Shown: piece by piece, positions 46,951 to 60,677 of the stretch
Numbering within the stretch: the first letter of the stretch is position 1
Layout of the letters: every line of letters starts with the position of its first letter
Source: Lichtheimia corymbifera B2541
Lineage: Eukaryota; Mucoromycota; Mucoromycetes; Mucorales; Lichtheimiaceae
Assembly: GCA_000697475.1 (NCBI GenBank)
Contig: JNEU01001006.1
Coordinates: forward strand, 248,001 to 312,000
Length of the DNA stretch: 64,000 bases
Direction: 5' to 3'
Translations under genes and position numbers: made by a program
The notes under the pieces: model-generated
Seen by the model: only the letters and a program-made list of their open reading frames with translations
Told to the model about the DNA's origin: nothing
Database searches by the model: none

Positions 46951-48371
46951 TCAGTCTGAAGTGTTGGTTGATCGCCTAATGATTGCTGAGATCAGCTTTT
47001 GAAAGAGATGACCCTTTTCATGTGTGTAGTAAATTAAGTCATTGGCAGTTTCCTTGGTGTTGAAATCATTCATTGATATGCGCTCGATCACATGTTTTGC
47101 TAATGCTGCAAGCTTACTGCCTTTGTGAAGACCTAATGGCCATCCATTTAAGACAATCCCGCTTATTGATCCAATAGCATGAGATGGGCCAAGGGATACC
47201 ACCATCGATAGTTGACATCCACGATAAGGTTGCACTGCTGCTCCTTTAAAAAGGTTCTTTACATTGCGTGAGAAATGGACTGCTTGCATATGCGCAGTGA
47301 AAAAAAGCTTGGGCTCATCCATGTTATTGACATCACCAATAGCGAAAATGTTTCCATCCCCAGCATCACGTTCAACTTGGAAAAAAGGATCCACACGAAT
47401 ATGCTTCTTGTCATCCAGCCAACCAGCATGTGATTTCTCCAAAAACTGAGTATTGGGTCGAATGCCGGTGCAAGTGTAAGCAAGGTCACAGTGGATCTCT
47501 TGGTGCGTCTCGGATGTTTTGAAGACCATTGGTGTGTCCTGATTTGGTTCTGCTTTTTCTCCCAAAATCAACTTGACGGAATCAAGGCGGTCCAGCACTC
47601 GCTTTGCACCATCACCCAATGACCCGCCACTAAGAACAGTATCCGTAGCACTCACCAATGTCACCTGCTTTTCTGGTGCTCTGCATGCAATCTCCGTGGC
47701 AACTTCCACACCAACAGGTCCTGCACCAATACACAAGATGCTTTGGGCTGCTTTATATTCATCACGCTTCTCTCGCAAAAAGTCCAACCTGCTAGTCCAC
47801 TGCATCAAGTGTGGCTCATCATTTGGAGCATCATTATTATTTTGGCAAGGGATCTTCCATGGGTCGTGATAAAATGATCCAGTGCAAATTGCGGCAATGT
47901 CGTATGTCAATTCTTGGCTGCCCTTGAGAATCACTGACACAAGAGTAGTTGTCCATACAATGGCATAGATAAATATCCGCCCTATGCAAACATCACTATA
48001 TACACCCTTACCTGCTTGCTCAGTGATATCATCCACCATCCCAAGCACAAAATTGACTTCATAGTTGGATAAAAAGGATGAATAATCTGCTGTGATTCGG
48101 TGAAAGTGCTTTTGAAATTGATCATCTGTTGGCTCATATAGTACAGAGATAAGGCTCGGTGTATATTCGAAAAATGACTACAATAGAGCATAATGCAACC
48201 ATTTTCTTTAGCATATCGCTTGATTTCGAGATGCCTTGTTTCTACCTTGCAATCGACGAGCGTCACATCAATGCCATGCTTCTTCTTTTCAGGTCCAAGT
48301 TTCATGGCTATAAGAAGCCCAGCAGCTCCACCACCAAGAATGACGACCTTTTTGACGTCTGTGGTCGCCAT
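46951..48371 (-). CDS. AIFM2/FSP1-like FAD-dependent NAD(P)H oxidoreductase
   Basis: Spliced gene from the ATG at 48371. The N terminus has a FAD-binding Rossmann motif, VVILGGGAAGLLIAMKLG. The middle NAD-binding motif is SILCIGAGPVGVEVATEIA, and the C-terminal FAD motif is NIFAIGDVNNMDEPK. Family blocks VTLVSATDTVLSGG and AYTCTGIRPNTQFL support the AIF/AMID (AIFM2) class of pyridine-nucleotide disulfide oxidoreductase-fold enzymes. Human AIFM2/FSP1 reduces ubiquinone and protects against lipid peroxidation; fungal relatives are poorly studied. No redox-active CxxxxC pair is seen, as expected for this class. Membrane targeting is not evident. Confidence 0.9.
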
Positions 48372-49965
48372 GATAACGGCTATTGAAAACTCCGTAATAT
48401 GGAAAAGAAAGAGAAAGAAGGATTGTGACTCTGCTGGGCACATTTCACATGGATATTATCACTGCCTTTGTGTTGACTATACCCAATCAGGCCATTATTT
48501 GTGATCATTTGATCCTTTTCATTGCTTTACTATTACCCTTGTTGTCGCTGGGAAGTACAAGCTCATATCAGCATGATGGATCAAAATGACAGCGTGATCT
48601 CGACTTATTACTTAGTGCATTTCTTATGTTCTAAAAACAGAAAATGGTTGCACCAAACATTGCTAGCACGCGTACCGCGTCTTTCTGATGGATGATTGTC
48701 GAGAATGCGTTGTCTGGGGAGGGAGATCTGCGCTTATTGGTAGTACAAGGGTCCGTGTCATTTGACTTGGAATGTCATTCATAGAACTTTATTCGCTTGC
48801 TTATCTCTGTGCTTGTCGTTTTTTTTTTACACTGCATCATCATGAGCAAAAAGTGATCAGCTTTATATTATATTTGATAGTTTAGGGATGCTGGGAATGG
48901 AAACACGATTATACACGTCACCTTGTCCCTCCCCCAACAAGAATTTTGAGAACGAGTTCCTTGATTGTTCGATGCAAAACGTCACACGGATATGTTAGCC
49001 AAGTAATGGAATAGTGATAGGATCGATTCTTGGATAGGAAAAAAGGGGCCCCTTTGCGTTAAATGAGGTACACGATCATATTTTGCGCTATTCTTTCATT
49101 GTTTGTACATATCTCGTTCTTGACGACAGGTGGTGTTCGCTTTTCAAGCCTCCCTTTTAGAAAGGAGGGATCACCTATAGACGTGATATAATCCCCGCTA
49201 CTTTGGTTACATGTTCAGACTTGGCTAACAAGGAGATGGATGGTAATCAACGTACCATTTTTATATACGTTGCTAGGCTGCATGGTATCTGACACAATGT
49301 GTACGTGTACGTACGTAATGCATGCAATGCATCAATTAACATGCAGGCTGCAGAATTAAAAAGAACGGATGATACGTACATTTCTTTTTCGATAGTGAAC
49401 GAGACCGATAATTTACATAAACGACGTGTTTGATGATTGTAGTGACTAACATACAATGCGAGCAACCAACAGCCCCTTGCCCACGAGCCCGCACACTCAA
49501 CCCCCGAAAGGATAGATATACCCCGACCAAAGGATATTCAGTGAAACAAGAAAAGAATATGTTGTTGACCCCTGTCGGCAGTAAGCAAAGAGGTTAAATG
49601 TGTGTATGAGTGAGTAGTGTAATCCTCAGGGTCAGCTTTATTTGCTTAGTTCACGTGCATATACATCTCTATTTCCACTGTGAAGATGGCTATTCTGCAA
49701 TCTTTCCAGTTTTATCTCCATATGGACTGGCTTGGGGCAGAGATACCTTATTTTAGGATGCACGCGTGCACCTTGTGTCTCAGAACAACGATGGCAAGCT
49801 GAGTCTGGGTGGATAAACGATCCAATCGAAAATGAGATTCCATTCAGCTGCGTCACGACTAGTGAGCTCCTTTAAATCCAGCCTTTCGCGTCCGATCTAT
49901 CCTTTTCCTTCCCTCTCTTTTGAGACTCTTTCTTTTTCACACACCACTCAAAACTTAATTACACC
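48372..49965. other. long intergenic region upstream of actin
   Basis: About 1.6 kb without a supported gene. A palindrome-rich alternating purine-pyrimidine patch lies at 49299-49335 (GTACGTAC and two ATGCAT sites). The rest probably holds promoter elements for the two divergent genes. Confidence 0.5.
49885..49965 (+). promoter_or_regulatory. pyrimidine-rich actin 5' leader
   Basis: A CT-rich run (CCTTTTCCTTCCCTCTCTTT and following) immediately precedes the actin ATG, the usual leader composition of strongly expressed fungal genes. Confidence 0.5.
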
Positions 49966-52986
<3,021 letters not shown>

Positions 52987-53929
52987 TTACAAGAACAAGA
53001 GTAAAGCGAAATGGAAGCAAGACGTCTCTCCTTTTGCTGGAATAAACTCGTTGGAGTAACAGGGGCAGAAAACATCACTCCTTGCTAGACACAAACGCCG
53101 TAGACAGGGGAGAAACGTATTTGGGTTGCCTTAAGGATCTGCCTCTACTGTCAATCAGGCTTCCCTGTTTTTTGCATGGATACATGACCATTCTCACCTC
53201 CGTGCATACAAGCAATAGATACGGACATCATAATATCACCACACTCCTCTTTCATCTATCGCAGTTCACATTGGTCTAGCAATGTCTTTGGGTAAATCCC
53301 AAAAAGACCGTTTGCAATATCCTAAACTAAAGATGCTCATTGTCATCATCGATTAGTCGTCGTATACTAATGACTATCTTACAAGATCTAATCATCAAAC
53401 AAAGAAGGAGACTTATACTATCGAATGCAGCCTTTGTTCAAGACACAATGAATCAATCACCCTTTGTCTTCCACTCTCCTCACTTTACTACAAGTGGATA
53501 TAACATGCATGTCATACATTTTTCTATAATACAATGTATCGGTGCCACACACAACAAAATCCAACGCAATACTGGGTGTTCATTATGCAAAGATGGATGG
53601 ATGGAGGTGAGATTGGTCTTCATGCGTGGTGATGAATTTTATGCAGTTGGGTGGTGATGATAATTGTACATGGTTGACAGGTTGCCCAAAGAATGATAGC
53701 AATAGTATACAATAATGGAATGTACCAGGTTGACAGCATCAATGCCAAGTTGACAATGAATACACTCTCTTTCCACGCGTTGTATATATACCCAATTCCT
53801 TCCATCCCATATCCCAAACCAATATTCAGATCCATATTCATAGGAAATCGTTTGTATTAAAGCAAGTTGCTACATGTGAATAAAGCTGCATCTACGCAAT
53901 GACTATCTGCTGTCCACGTAAAAAAGACT
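52987..53929. other. intergenic, nothing recognised
   Basis: Upstream flank of the Sel1 gene; AT-rich, with no supported gene before the repeat copy. Confidence 0.45.
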
Positions 53930-54345
53930 GCAAGGATGGAGCAGAGACCTTCCTACTAGCAACTGCTGTTACGGTTGGTGGTGGCAGAGAAGTGTGCTGC
54001 ATAGTGACAAGGTTGTGAACACTGTCTGATACAATGGAGTAAAGACCTTGCTAATGGCAACTGCTGGAATGGACGCTGTTACGATTGATTGTGGTTGAGG
54101 ATTGTACAAGAGAAGGTGGACTGTCAAGAAACGCGAGTGTTGTCGTGGGGTGCACACGCCATTAACTTGCCATCCAGTCAACGGCAATAGGATCAAGACA
54201 GTTGTAGGATTGACATGATGGGTTGAAGCAGGACAATCGTTCGCAGGCGGTAGTTGTACTTGAATGAGGCAACAGTTGAGAATGGGAGAAGAGGTAAGAG
54301 GATGGAAGTGGAAGAGCTGGAAATTAAATTGGTCAGACACTTTCC
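53930..54345 (-). repeat. dispersed repeat, partial inverted copy C
   Basis: Read on the minus strand it shares the ordered blocks of copies A and B (CTGCTTCAACCCATCATGTC, CACCCCACGACAACA, TTGTACAATCCTCAACCAC), with more substitutions and indels. It shows that the island's repeat family also occurs in conserved gene space. Confidence 0.75.
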
Positions 54346-54429
54346 TACAAATTCATGCACACTGCAAATTGATCCATGATCTTGCGATTATTCACCTTGA
54401 CCTCAAACTTGCACACAAGATGCTCTTGG

Positions 54430-55015
54430 TCATGCTGATCAACTTTGTCTTAATAAAGAACACACGTTTCATTTAAAGATTTTGAATGGGAGGGTGTAAT
54501 GTGGGGTTTACTATGATGGATGGAAATTCCGCACCCGCCCGGATTCATTGAAATGTCATTCAGTATGCATCACCTTGGGATGGCCCATCTTGAACTTGAA
54601 ACTTGGTAAGCAGATTCGCTGGGACATGCTGATCAACTCCATTCATTTAAAAACCGTATGCTTCATTATGATGTTTTATGAATCGGGCGGTCCAAATATA
54701 GGGGAGACGATGGACGGGCGGAACGCAAGTAGGGTGTATAGTGCACACCCCCGCGGTTACCCACCTCCATCGCGAAACTTGGTCAGACGGTGGGCTTCGA
54801 CATGCTGATCAACTCCATTCAAATAAAAACCACATGCTTCATTGTGAGAAATAAAATGGGAGCGTCCGACGATGCACGGACAGGAACATATATAGGGTGG
54901 ACGACTCAGGACCTCGAGATTGCCCATTTCGAACCTGAAACTTTCACACAAAATGCTCTTGGACACGGTGATCAACTTTGTTCTCATAAAGTCCCCACGC
55001 TTCATTACACAAATT
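54430..55015 (+). repeat. degenerate tandem array with GATCAACT core
   Basis: The core TG(C)TGATCAACT followed by an ATAAA- or ATTCA-type block and CACGCTTCATT recurs near 54438, 54631, 54802 and 54970, spaced about 165-195 bp. The last unit, GATCAACTTTGTTCTCATAA then AGTCCCCACG, matches the start of the element at 9671 and of the inverted pair at 11.5-12 kb. Confidence 0.65.
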
Positions 55016-55348
55016 TATTGCAGGCATTGTACCTGATGGTAGTAGAGCAAGGCAGGGTTATAATCTCAGGCATGGGGCTACGCATCGGTGTCCACAATAC
55101 ATTAAGTGATCTTTTGCCTTCATTCTTCATGCATACGTATTGGTGATGAAGGGGGAAGGTCTTGTTAAAAAAACAAATATATGATTGAGTCTTATAAAAT
55201 AACCATGAGACGGCTTTCTAATAAATTTATAATGTACAGTGATGGATTAATGGGTGTATTAGGTCAAGAAGCTGCTATTACGTGGTATAACATACAAGAA
55301 TATATAATAATATAAGGATATCAACGAGGGTAAATGCAGGGATTGGCT

Positions 55349-56973
55349 TTAGAACGTGCTACTATTCGTGATCTTTTCGGCCATCATGGCCACAATTGCT
55401 GCACCCACGATGCGAGAATGTTTGATCATGCCGACTGATAGCTTGGATGCAATATGCTCAGGTATCAACTCCTTCAATGTGCGACACACCCTTGGATGAA
55501 AAGAAGGATACTCCTCATATATATCACCACTAATCGCTAAAGGTGGCCCATTGTTGTCATTTAGACAATCATTTGCACGGCCCAATCCTCCAACTACTTA
55601 CCAATAGCGCACCCTTCCTGCTCTGCATTGAAGCCATTTCCTTGTTCCATGACATGTCGTACTACAGCAGCGATAGCCGATCCCACCAACATGGCAGCTC
55701 TTGTACCAACAAGCTGGCATACGTATTTGACGACTTCCCGATCACCGAGTGTGCAGTGTTGAATATTCATCATATCATTCAGAATAATGCGTATATCCTC
55801 CAGGTTGTGAGAGTCGTCCATTTCGCACACGTACATATAGCTGACATCAAAGCTATGCATGCGATTTAATGTGGTACTTGATTCACCGTCAAAGAGCACA
55901 TATTGATCCACAAGGTATGTCAAAATGTTGCGGACAAGCTCCCCTAAGCCCACACCTGTCGTCATCTTTTCAAACATATGATAGTGTGGGTTGATTGATT
56001 CACGATCCACCTTCCGGTCAAACCATGTGCATGGCAATGTTCTCCGTGAAGCACCAAAGTTGCACCATTCAGTGTTGATAATCATGGAACGATTGGATTG
56101 TTGTTTGAAGAGTGGATGATCTCGTAGCTTGACGAGATTTTTGACAGGTTCATAATATGCACAATTCGTACCCAGGTTGTGGACAATGCCCAGTTGTGTG
56201 GATGGATGTTGATATGCATGGGCAAGTAGAGTGCACACAGCATCTATAATCTTCATGTTAATATTGTTCAGGAACCATCCTTGAGTGAATTGTATTACCA
56301 TTTGTAATAGCCACCACAGCAATAGGAAGAGCTTGGAGCTGTATACGTTCATGCAGCAATTGTACAATGTCAACACCGACGCCATTCGGGTAACTGAAGC
56401 CGTAACCAAGGGACATGATGCGGCCATTGTTGAGAGCTGTTTGCTTGATAGCGAAACAAATGGAGCACGCCATTGGATAAACAAAGTTGTCTTGAGTGCC
56501 AACCCTTTCCAGGAAGTCCGCGATGCATTCAACCAAGTAATCGATCAACACTGTGAAATCATCGCCGCTCATCAAGTCTTGAGGGATCTTGTACTGGAAC
56601 TGGTTGATAGCTAGTTTACCACCGTCGCCCTTGAGCTTCACTTGACACACGTAGATATCCATGCCAACCATCTCCAAGGCCAAGTACGTTCCTTTTTCTT
56701 GTCCACTTGGATACCCTATCATAGAATATTAGCATTCACGTAATATATTATTCAATGCTGAGAACAACCTGTAACAAATGTCGGGATCATGTTGAGATCG
56801 CATGACACGTCGTCAATGAGACCGTTCTTGAGCTCATTTCGGAAAAGGTCGACGACTGAAAATAACGTATCCTGGTTGAGATAAAACATTCTTTGTAGCT
56901 CTTCGAGAGCTCTTTGTTGCTGAGGGGAAACATGTTTGAGTGAGTCGAGTGAAATGATAGGAGTTGTCGGCAT
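55349..56973 (-). CDS. divergent hexokinase-family protein, probable pseudoenzyme
   Basis: Spliced gene from the ATG at 56973, about 480 residues. It follows the hexokinase fold throughout: EELQRMFYLNQDTLFSVVDL at the start, AVVAITNDAVCTLLAHAYQH (formed across a 54-bp intron), MIINTEWCNFG, FEKMTTGVGLGELVRNILTY and GTRAAMLVGSAIAAVV. Several signature elements are degraded. The phosphate-1 loop DLGGTNFR reads EMVGMDIY, the sugar-contact W-T-K-G-F reads S-L-G-Y-G-F (Lys lost), the second Gly loop FGTGTN reads HNLGTN, and the adenosine-site GSGxGAA reads SRIVGAA. The Asn-Asp of NDTVGT survives. Known families include non-catalytic hexokinase-like regulators in fungi; that role here is inference. 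The frame is intact across all introns. Confidence 0.87.
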
Positions 56974-57277
56974 GAAAACAAAGAAAGCGAAGAGAAAGAA
57001 GACAATGGTGGTGAATTTCACATGAGGCAAGAGGATGAATCCATATATCCACATTCACACACAATACCATTGTTACGAGCTTGTTCATATTATGTATCGC
57101 AAATCTTTCCCCTCCCCGCGTTGTTGCACGGTGTACATGCAACAATAAGAATAATGCTTGTATCACGTCGTCATACAAAATTACACAACTCAGCCATTCC
57201 ATCTATGAATGCCAAGTCCTAAACAGGGTCCAACAAAGGGTTGCAATGCAGCATGTGATGATAAAAGCATTTATTCC

Positions 57278-58778
57278 TTAATGTCCACCAAACTCCCTTG
57301 TAGAATAATGTTCAGCAGCTGCTTGTGCTTGACGAGTGGCTTCTTCCTTGTCCTTGGAGCTCCAATCATGCTCTTCAGCAAACTTGACAATTTGAGAAGC
57401 TGCAAGAGCTGCCACACTTTGCTTGATAAAACTATGTGAGACTTCTTCACCTTTGGCTTCTTGATGTCGACGATAAGCCTTGACAGCTTCAAAGGCTGCA
57501 GCACCAGCAATGAGCTGATGGGACAAGTGTGCCTTTTTCTCTGGCTTTTCTTGATACACTTGACGATGCAACTCTTCAGCTGTAATAGTACATACCCCAC
57601 CTTGTTAATTAACCTTGTTTGACTCATCTCTTTTTCCCATTTCTTTACTAACCTTGCTCATAGGGAACAGGAGGATTGTAACCACCAGCAAGTCCACCAG
57701 CAGGTGTACCATAAGGTGTATAACCAGGAGCACATGTGCCTGGCATACCAGGCTGAGAAGGATCATTGCTACCATAAGGTGTCACTGGGTTGCCATACAC
57801 ATTGGTTTGTGGGGGCTGTTGCTGTTGTTGCTGGGGTGGTGGAGCTGCAGTGCCATATGGATTGCCTCCATAGGGGTTAGTTTGAGCACCAGCTCCTGTA
57901 CCATATGGGTCACTTGGTTGACCAAATGGCTCGATGGTCCATTGTTGGTTGGCGTTGTCACTATCCTTACGCTCGTAAAGAATAACCTTGGTGCCTTTCT
58001 TGTCACTACCACCCTATCAACCATGATCCTTGTCAACAGCCCAAACCTTGGTTTCTTTCCTATGTATCATACTCATACCTTGATGTCAAGTACAAGACGT
58101 GGGTTGGAAGCAACATGCACGAAGCCATTCGAATAAGCCCATCGCTGGTTTTCGGCACTTTACACTCATTTAGCAATTGTCGGTGTATCAATATTACTAT
58201 GAACAATGACTTACGCTGTCAGCTTGCGATCATACTGAATGATAGGCTTGTCCGATGTGATATCACCTAATGAAGTCTGCGTTTTAATATGCTATTCCTG
58301 TCGCTTACACAAATCATGATATGCTTACCGCCTCGAATATCCATCACTATCAAATAAAAAATCATGAGTATAACGTCTTCATCCTTTCATCCATTTTATA
58401 CGTACCCAAGTTAGACTTTTGGTTGATGAGATAACCACCTTCGAAACGCCAGAGCTGATATGCAGCAAAAGACGCGTAAGCAGCTATCCTCCTATGTTCT
58501 GGATTTCTGATCGTTTACCTGGTTCTCGTTGTCATTGTATTTCTAAAAGACGCGTTGTTAGTATATATCAAAGGCGCGGCATATCCACTACTTACTTGTG
58601 GCCAAATGATGAGCTCGGTATCAGCCTGGTATCATCCAACCAACATGCATGAGTTGTCAAACATATAACACATATTTCAAAGATGACCAATACTTACAGA
58701 GGTTTCGCCGTTGTAGACGTCAATGACACAACCGTTTTGCACAGACTTGATGTAAAAGTAAGTATTTTGAGGAAACAT
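57278..58778 (-). CDS. ricin-B-type lectin fused to CipC/DUF3759 domain
   Basis: Spliced gene from the ATG at 58778. The N-terminal half is a beta-trefoil with three QxW repeats: NENQLWRFEGGYLI, NENQRWAYSNGF and NANQQWTIEPFG. A Pro/Gly/Tyr/Gln-rich linker (YGNPYGGN-like units with a PQQQQQQPPQ stretch) follows. The C-terminal 100 residues form a CipC domain: HRQVYQEKPEKKAHLSHQLI, AGAAAFEAVKAYRRHQEAKG, SFIKQSVAALAASQIVKFAE. CipC proteins are small fungal proteins of unknown biochemical role, induced in several stress conditions. No signal peptide is seen, so the lectin would be cytosolic. Confidence 0.85.
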
Positions 58779-59627
58779 AGCGGAAAGACGGAAAAGCGGC
58801 AACCCGGCAATGCAGAATCGCCTTATATACACAATTTCTGAGATTGATTCGCTTCCCCTTCCCTCTCCTTTTGTTTACTTTTTTTGTAAGCTCAGCTATA
58901 GTTATCGATATAACGATGCTTTCACTCATCACAATGATACCTTTCGGTCCCATATTCTTAAAAGATTGCTTCATACCATCATCCATGATGTAATTATTGC
59001 TCTTATTCGGTTGAAAGGTCAAAAGTACATCATCATTATAGGGCGATTGCCGAAAATAGCAATGATCAAATCATCTGCCACACGGGCCACTGCATGAATC
59101 CTCCAATAACAAGTGCCAAGCTTTCATATGTCGGATTTTTATATGTAGAGTAATGATCGGATAAGAATAACCGCTATGATTAAAGATGTCTGTTGCTTTT
59201 GTAATGGATTTGATCATTTTTGCGTAGCGTTTCACATGCGTGTATTTGTACATAAACTGCATTCATGCACAACCAGAGCTTGTTGACTGCACATGATCCC
59301 CAATCGTCAGGATAAGTATAGTGAGTTCGACGTAACGAAGATGAGTATAGCCATCCATAGTGTTGCAGTAACAGTGGGTTGATTCATTTCCTCGTGTCAA
59401 GAACATCATCTCGTGCTTAGTACGCATTCACAAGAGGCGACGAGAGTGCAAGTGGATGTTGCGCTCGTGATGTATACAAATACACAAACCACGGATCTAT
59501 TCCGAATGTTGCAGGTATCAGCAGATCACTAATTATCATTGGAAACAAATTTCATTGTATAACGTTGGGTAGAGACGCGTAGGATTTTGCACATTTATTG
59601 CTGTAATGCTATCAATGCACCTATTCT
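58779..59627. other. intergenic, nothing recognised
   Basis: About 850 bp between the lectin-CipC start and the eL37 stop; AT-rich, no supported gene. Confidence 0.5.
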
Positions 59628-60321
59628 CTAGTTCTCAGCCTTTTGTTGCTTCTTGGCCTGGGTACCTAAAGTGCAAATGCGCATGTAAATGGATCCATTC
59701 ATTTTGATTTCTCATGTTTATGATGATTTACCTTCACGGAAACCATTGGTGAAGCGGCGATGGACCTTCTTCAAGTAGCTCATGCGACCAGTACCAGTGG
59801 TTCTTCTACGCTTGGCCTTCTCGGACCAGTTGACTAGAGGAAAAGATACATTTGCTTAGCAACCCACACGTGCGCATAAACGCATGAATACAACTTACAT
59901 CTACGCATCTTGGCAGCAGGGAAACCGCAGCTAGCACAGGTCTTCTTTTGCTTGTGGAAGGAGCGCTTACCACAGCGGCGGCAGAGGGTGTGGCTCTTGG
60001 TCTGGCGCTTACCAAACGATTGGGTACCCTTGGTCTATAGAGAACACGCAATTAGCCTCCAAGTCTAATAGCCAATTCAATCGATACAGCTAAAACGACA
60101 ATATGACAACAGAGAATATAAAACGACAACAGAAAATGGTGGAAACAACGGCGTGCAATTGTGTCAGCATGGGGGTTGCCATGGTAATGTTGAAGTTGGA
60201 AAGCGGATGTCATCATTTATCCTTTTCATCCATCCATTGACGTATCCATCCGCTGTCGCTTTGTTCAATGTTGTATGCTCATTTTGCTGTAATAGATTGC
60301 TGATTGATGGTGACATACCAT
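59628..60321 (-). CDS. RPL37: cytosolic ribosomal protein eL37
   Basis: Four exons, about 92 residues. Exon 2 (60034-59899) begins [20 protein letters not shown] and carries the zinc finger CRRCGKRSF...[10 protein letters not shown]. Exon 3 begins [20 protein letters not shown]. The last exon encodes [12 protein letters not shown]. No Met precedes TKGTQS in exon 2, so the start codon must lie in an upstream exon. The best candidate is the ATG at 60321-60319, followed at once by a GTATGT donor, giving an intron of about 284 bp. The first exon is therefore inferred; the rest is clear. Confidence 0.92.
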
Positions 60322-60677
60322 GGTGGATTTGGATAATCGAGGGAAGGATTCATTCAGTGGCTCCCCTTTGCCGCCTTACCAAGGGGTGGTGGCCCGTGGT
60401 AACCCATCCTGGCCAATCAGATTTTACATATCAACCTTGACTGAGCAACATAAATGTATCAACCCACACACACAATAAAGCGTTCCTATCGAAATATAAG
60501 CAACAATAAAGATAGTTTTCTCCCCCATATACCAGTCTACTTATAAATGCTTTGATCTATAACGCATCTTCCAATCCCCAACAAATCCTATCTTTTCTTG
60601 CAGTCTCTATCCTTATCATACTACTACCACTCACTCACTGCATGCATTACTCTATTAACGAGTGTGGTTTATCTTGG

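Noticed and set aside
49140..49176. Possible hairpin CCTCCCTTTTAGAAAGGAGGG upstream of actin
   Set aside because: The arms are not exact reverse complements (the C/T and G/A runs are out of register), so a stable stem is doubtful.
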